From positions 3,534,001 to 3,598,000 of the forward strand of contig JAUPSS010000002.1 in NCBI GenBank assembly GCA_040285825.1: a stretch of DNA of 64,000 bases, given 5' to 3'. Origin of the DNA: Eukaryota sp. TZLM1-RC (lineage: Eukaryota > Metamonada: BaSk clade). Made by a program: the position numbers and the translations under genes. This document shows positions 60,436 to 64,000 of the stretch, piece after piece; the stretch's first letter is position 1; the number at the start of each line of letters is the position of its first letter. The notes under the pieces were generated by a model. That model was given only the letters and a program-made list of their open reading frames with translations, was not told the DNA's origin and ran no database searches.

Positions 60436-62457
60436 TCAATTCATGCTTTCCCTCATTCTGGAAGCGACTTTGTAAGTAACCCAAGGTGTGAGCACTTCAG
60501 CAAGATCTTTTCTATCAATCAAAGGTCTGGCTATTTCATCGAACCACTGCTGAGGCTTTAACATATCCAAGTTCAGTAGATCAAGGCACTCGCTAAAGGA
60601 ACTACTTGACCACAAACCATCTTTCTTGTGCTGATAGGAGTGTACAAGAGTTCTCGCAACCCAAAGAGTGATATCTGGAGAGGTCTGTGAAGCTATACTC
60701 AATTTCTTACACGTAGCAGCCGTTACTAAAAGTGGTGGATTGTCTAGAATGCCCTCAACTTGATGCAAAATCTGACTGAAACAGTGCTGGTTTTGATCTT
60801 CAGAGGCATTGCTACAAAGTGCTCTGTAAATAGCAGAATCATTACGTTCTTCAGCTTCTACGATCATTGGAAGCATGTAGCTGGCTTTGCATTGGTTACG
60901 CTTGAGTTCTTCCAAGGCGAAATTGTGGAGACCTTGAATACCAAAAAAACGAGCCAAATAGAAGATCTGATAGCAGTTTTGAGACGTCAGTTCAACATCA
61001 AAGCAATATAAACTTTTCACAACATCAACCAAATAGGTCGAATCAACTGGTAATTCTTTGGTAAGATCAAGTGTGGTTTCTGCTTGCTCGTGATCATTTG
61101 AATTGAATTTTGACCTAAAATACGCAGATCTCATGGAAACTACATTCCTGTGCACATCCAAGGTAACATTATCGTGCACTATTTGTTGATCAGCAAGGAT
61201 GCTTCCCTCATAAAGATCCTTCAAAAGCGCATCTCCGCTTGACTTGTACAATACATACTTTGGTGATTCACTTTTGGGATTAGGACTGGGGACAGGGGTA
61301 ATGTTGGGAAAAGGAAGAGGACTAGCGCCAGGGTTGGCGTTTTCATTGGTTCGAATAGTTTGTTCTGAACCTTTGCCATGAGATAACTGTGGAGAGTCGA
61401 AAACTGAACTATGCATTGTGAATTTGGTTAGAACGTATTGCGAGGTTTCTTTGCCATTATCTACGCTTGTCAAAAAATACCCAAGAAAGACGGAAACATC
61501 CGAGCCAGAGACAATCACGTTGGAAGCAGCACATCCATGTTGAGGAGATGCATGGACTGAAATACATTGAGATCGATGAACACCATCAACTTTGGCCAGA
61601 ATAAAAGTGGATGCGTTGGAAAGGACAATGAAAGAGTTTGCTGATCCTTTGATAACGTAATCATCACTGGGAAGTTTAACAAAACCAAATTCCAATGTTT
61701 CCATTGAGATTAAAACCAACTGATTCTGTTGTGTGACTCCTATTGTACCAGGATTAACAAAACCTACACTCTGCCCATTAGCCAAGGGGCGATGTTGATT
61801 AATCTTGAGTTCCCTTCCCTGCCAGGAAGCAATACCGAGGCTTGTATCACTAAGAATTACTAAATGGCCATTGTGAAGAGCCATGTCCACTGGTGCCATT
61901 TTGTATGATTGATACACAATATAAGAAGGCAGAGGTTCTTTTTGGTTGGGTAATACACACAGATCACCGGCTTGAAATGCTGCTTGGTGGTCAACTTTGA
62001 AGAAATAGCCTTGCTGGTAGGCAAAGATAACGTGGTCGTGATCAATTACTGCACAAACAGGGAGTGGAAGATTTTTAATGGTGATGGTTACGTTTTCCAC
62101 TACCTTTGGCTTGTTTTTGTTTTGTGCATCAACATGGGTCAAACGAAAGAGTTGGATTCCTCCCTCAACCAGAGTTACTGCGATAGATTGATTGGAATCA
62201 CGAGAGACGACATCGGCGATGATGGATGTGGTGGTAACCAAAAGTCGTTTCGCTTCGCACGATGCCACTTGTACGCGAAGGGATGATGCTTGAGAGGACA
62301 AAAAGAGCGAATCAGAACTGACAATCTTGACTGGACGTTCCTGTTTCATACTGTACTTAGGAGTCTCCGCAGGAACGACATCTTCTATGTTTTGGAAACG
62401 AGCTTGTGCACAGTGCTCAAACGGCCTTGAGAGTATGTTTGGTGGATGAACATTCAT
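60436..62457 (-). CDS. BTB/POZ-like protein with N-terminal propeller-like region
   Basis: 673 residues from the first in-frame ATG (62457); the frame extends 18 codons further without one. Residues about 50-370 have repeated beta-strand pairs (SIAVTLVEGGIQLFRL, HVIFAYQQGYFFKVD, LVILSDTSLGIASWQGREL) as in a divergent beta-propeller. A Ser/Pro linker (PNITPVPSPNPKS) leads to a BTB domain (about 425-540): VTLDVHRNVVSMRSAYFRSK (the D-x-H-x-x-V-L...S-x-Y-F pattern), then YLVDVVKSLYCFDVEL and a BACK-like helical tail. Such proteins are often Cullin-3 adaptors; partner unknown. A retroelement relic lies directly upstream. Confidence 0.65.
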   Translation of the reverse strand: MNVHPPNILSRPFEHCAQARFQNIEDVVPAETPKYSMKQERPVKIVSSDSLFLSSQASSLRVQVASCEAKRLLVTTTSIIADVVSRDSNQSIAVTLVEGGIQLFRLTHVDAQNKNKPKVVENVTITIKNLPLPVCAVIDHDHVIFAYQQGYFFKVDHQAAFQAGDLCVLPNQKEPLPSYIVYQSYKMAPVDMALHNGHLVILSDTSLGIASWQGRELKINQHRPLANGQSVGFVNPGTIGVTQQNQLVLISMETLEFGFVKLPSDDYVIKGSANSFIVLSNASTFILAKVDGVHRSQCISVHASPQHGCAASNVIVSGSDVSVFLGYFLTSVDNGKETSQYVLTKFTMHSSVFDSPQLSHGKGSEQTIRTNENANPGASPLPFPNITPVPSPNPKSESPKYVLYKSSGDALLKDLYEGSILADQQIVHDNVTLDVHRNVVSMRSAYFRSKFNSNDHEQAETTLDLTKELPVDSTYLVDVVKSLYCFDVELTSQNCYQIFYLARFFGIQGLHNFALEELKRNQCKASYMLPMIVEAEERNDSAIYRALCSNASEDQNQHCFSQILHQVEGILDNPPLLVTAATCKKLSIASQTSPDITLWVARTLVHSYQHKKDGLWSSSSFSECLDLLNLDMLKPQQWFDEIARPLIDRKDLAEVLTPWVTYKVASRMRESMN

Positions 62458-62514
62458 GTGTACTTGAAGAGAAGAAATTTTCCAAATATTTTGCACTTTT
62501 GACTGTTTCAAATT

Positions 62515-63335
62515 TCTTGGTTGCCGGATAAAAAGTGTACCTCAAATTACGATTGAATTACAAATTAAGTGGGAAAAAGAGAGAATTGAACTTTCTTCGA
62601 TTCCTTCCTTAGATTTAGAAAAACATATTAAGTTATTTATGCTTAAAATTTGCTACACTGGGTGAATAACCCACATTTGGGGATCTTGTGCTCCCTTACA
62701 GCAATGATTTTTTGTCGATCCTTCAATTCATTGGATATAAAATCGTTTGTTGATATATTCAATGTAGATCCAGGAATGTTGAAAAATCACTTATTTTCGA
62801 CAGCAATTTGTAGAGGTGTAGGATTTACTAAATTCTCTATTTTGTGCGAAACGGTTTTTTTGGATGGATGCAAAAAATTTCAAGTGTCCAAGTCTTTTCC
62901 CCAATCATTTGAGGAAATTCTGGACCGATCTCTTTTCAATTTGCAGTTTTGCTGTAAAAAGCTTAAGCAAAAAGTCTGGATTTTGATTGGCCAAGAAAAA
63001 GATCCCGCTTTTGCAAATCTTTTACAAGATTAGGGTGATATTGCCTCTTCTGCGCTAGTAACATCCATTCCTCAAGTTAATGGCACTTTCTGAACGGATT
63101 TTCCCTGGACTTAGAATACGAGAGTTCGTTCCTTTATCGGGCGTGATAATTTTCCTCATTATTCAATTTGTAAGTGTAATCGACAAATTACAAATACTCA
63201 TTTGTTAATTTGTAAACATTTTATTACTGTTAGAAGCAAGATTCGTGATGCTGTAAGATACCAATTATATTGCATGTGCAAGTCTTCTAGAATTGAATCT
63301 TTTTTGGAACCTCTGTTGTCAAATCGGTTCTGATT
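62515..63335 (+). mobile_element. Family I retroelement relic
   Basis: KHIKLFMLKICYTG, FCRSFNSLDIKSFVDIFNVD, GVGFTKFSILCETVFLDG, QEKDPAFANLLQD, then a finger remnant SICKCNRQITNTHLLICKHF and IRDAVRYQLYCMCKSSRIES. Several stops; ends before the nuclease core. Confidence 0.75.
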
Positions 63336-64000
63336 TAAAATCTGTTTTGACACTATATAAGGTATTTGCAGACAAAAAACATGACACGATACTGAACTGC
63401 TCTGCCAAACAATAGTACCCTTTTTCCACATGCTCTAAATATATTCTTCTTTATTGCGTTTCTGTTTTCCTGGAAGTTCAACTAATTGTTTTTGTGGTTT
63501 CAATTGCTGATTGTTTCGTAATGTTTAGCGTTTTTGCTCAACTGCTGTGTAAAGAACAAAAATTATTCAAATAATCTTGTCAGAGATTCCAAGCTGAACT
63601 ATTTTAATCAAAAAAGCTTGACGCGTGGCAGCTCTACCGTTTTGACATTATAATCTAAACTTTCAGCCTTTGAGGATGTTGGATCATGACTCAAACTGCC
63701 GGTAGAGAAACATAAGAATTAGAACAGGAAGGTTACCCCACATATAACATAAGATTTTTTATTACATCGACCAACATATTAATAGGATTATCCCTTCTCA
63801 AATACAAATGACAATATCAGGATCAGCATTCAATAAGCAATTTAAACAGGTCTGACAAGCTTAGTGTTTTTGGAATTAAAAATGCATGAGACGGCCGTCA
63901 TAGAAGCATATGTAAAATTGACATTGTAATACGATTGAGATAGATGGTTTTACCTGCAAAGTGCCAAAACTCATAAATGTGCAAAGATAAACTTATTTTT
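63336..64000. other. Gene-free stretch to window end
   Basis: No coding or RNA feature recognised; A+T-rich. Confidence 0.4.

Overview
The window is nuclear DNA of an A+T-rich, flagellated unicellular eukaryote. This rests on coatomer epsilon, p24, ESCRT-I VPS28, an EI24-like ER protein, a tRNA-splicing endonuclease subunit, an SGF11-type SAGA zinc finger, a WD40-bromodomain protein, SF-assemblin (flagellar root fibre) and DRC3 (axonemal nexin-dynein regulatory complex). Genes use the standard code, are single-exon or carry tiny introns (27-32 nt), and lie on both strands with no operon logic. The lineage cannot be fixed from sequence alone. An excavate or metamonad-like flagellate is possible, but that is inference.

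Layout. 1-7.4 kb: PDI-like gene (cut by the window edge), retroelement relic, Fanzor-like relic, SF-assemblin, protein kinase, a second retroelement relic, epsilon-COP. 7.4-14.5 kb: a fairly well preserved Fanzor-like relic, then several copies of one non-LTR retroelement (my family A) and tails of others. 14.5-29.5 kb: the host-gene-rich part (RBM25-like, DRC3, DEX1-like, WD40-bromodomain, SGF11-like, p24), with two Fanzor-like relics. 29.7-45.4 kb: a retroelement jungle with nested, inverted and tail-to-tail insertions. It surrounds a 1118-residue protein with a Schlafen/AlbA_2-like start and a degenerate STAND-like NTPase, plus two truncated copies of that gene arranged as an inverted repeat. 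45.4-51.2 kb: Fanzor-like relic, tRNA endonuclease subunit, a small LTR-flanked element inside a family A relic, and a cyclophilin with five introns. 51.4-64 kb: EI24-like gene, more retroelements, a short Fanzor-like tail, DDX52/Rok1-like helicase, VPS28, a BTB protein, and a last retroelement relic.

The non-LTR elements have a reverse transcriptase (YMDD box), a C-terminal Cys/His finger and an R-x-D nuclease-like domain, the architecture of R2-type restriction-like-endonuclease retrotransposons. All copies here are broken or 5'-truncated. Labels A-J are mine and mark groups of copies resembling each other.

Most interesting points: (1) five of six Fanzor/TnpB-like relics end directly upstream of a host start codon, in the same orientation as that gene; (2) the cyclophilin gene has a 7-nt microexon and at least one intron with no AG at its 3' end; (3) the AlbA_2/STAND-like protein and its recent partial duplications; (4) a 1.35-kb element with 92-bp direct terminal repeats and a 4-bp target duplication.
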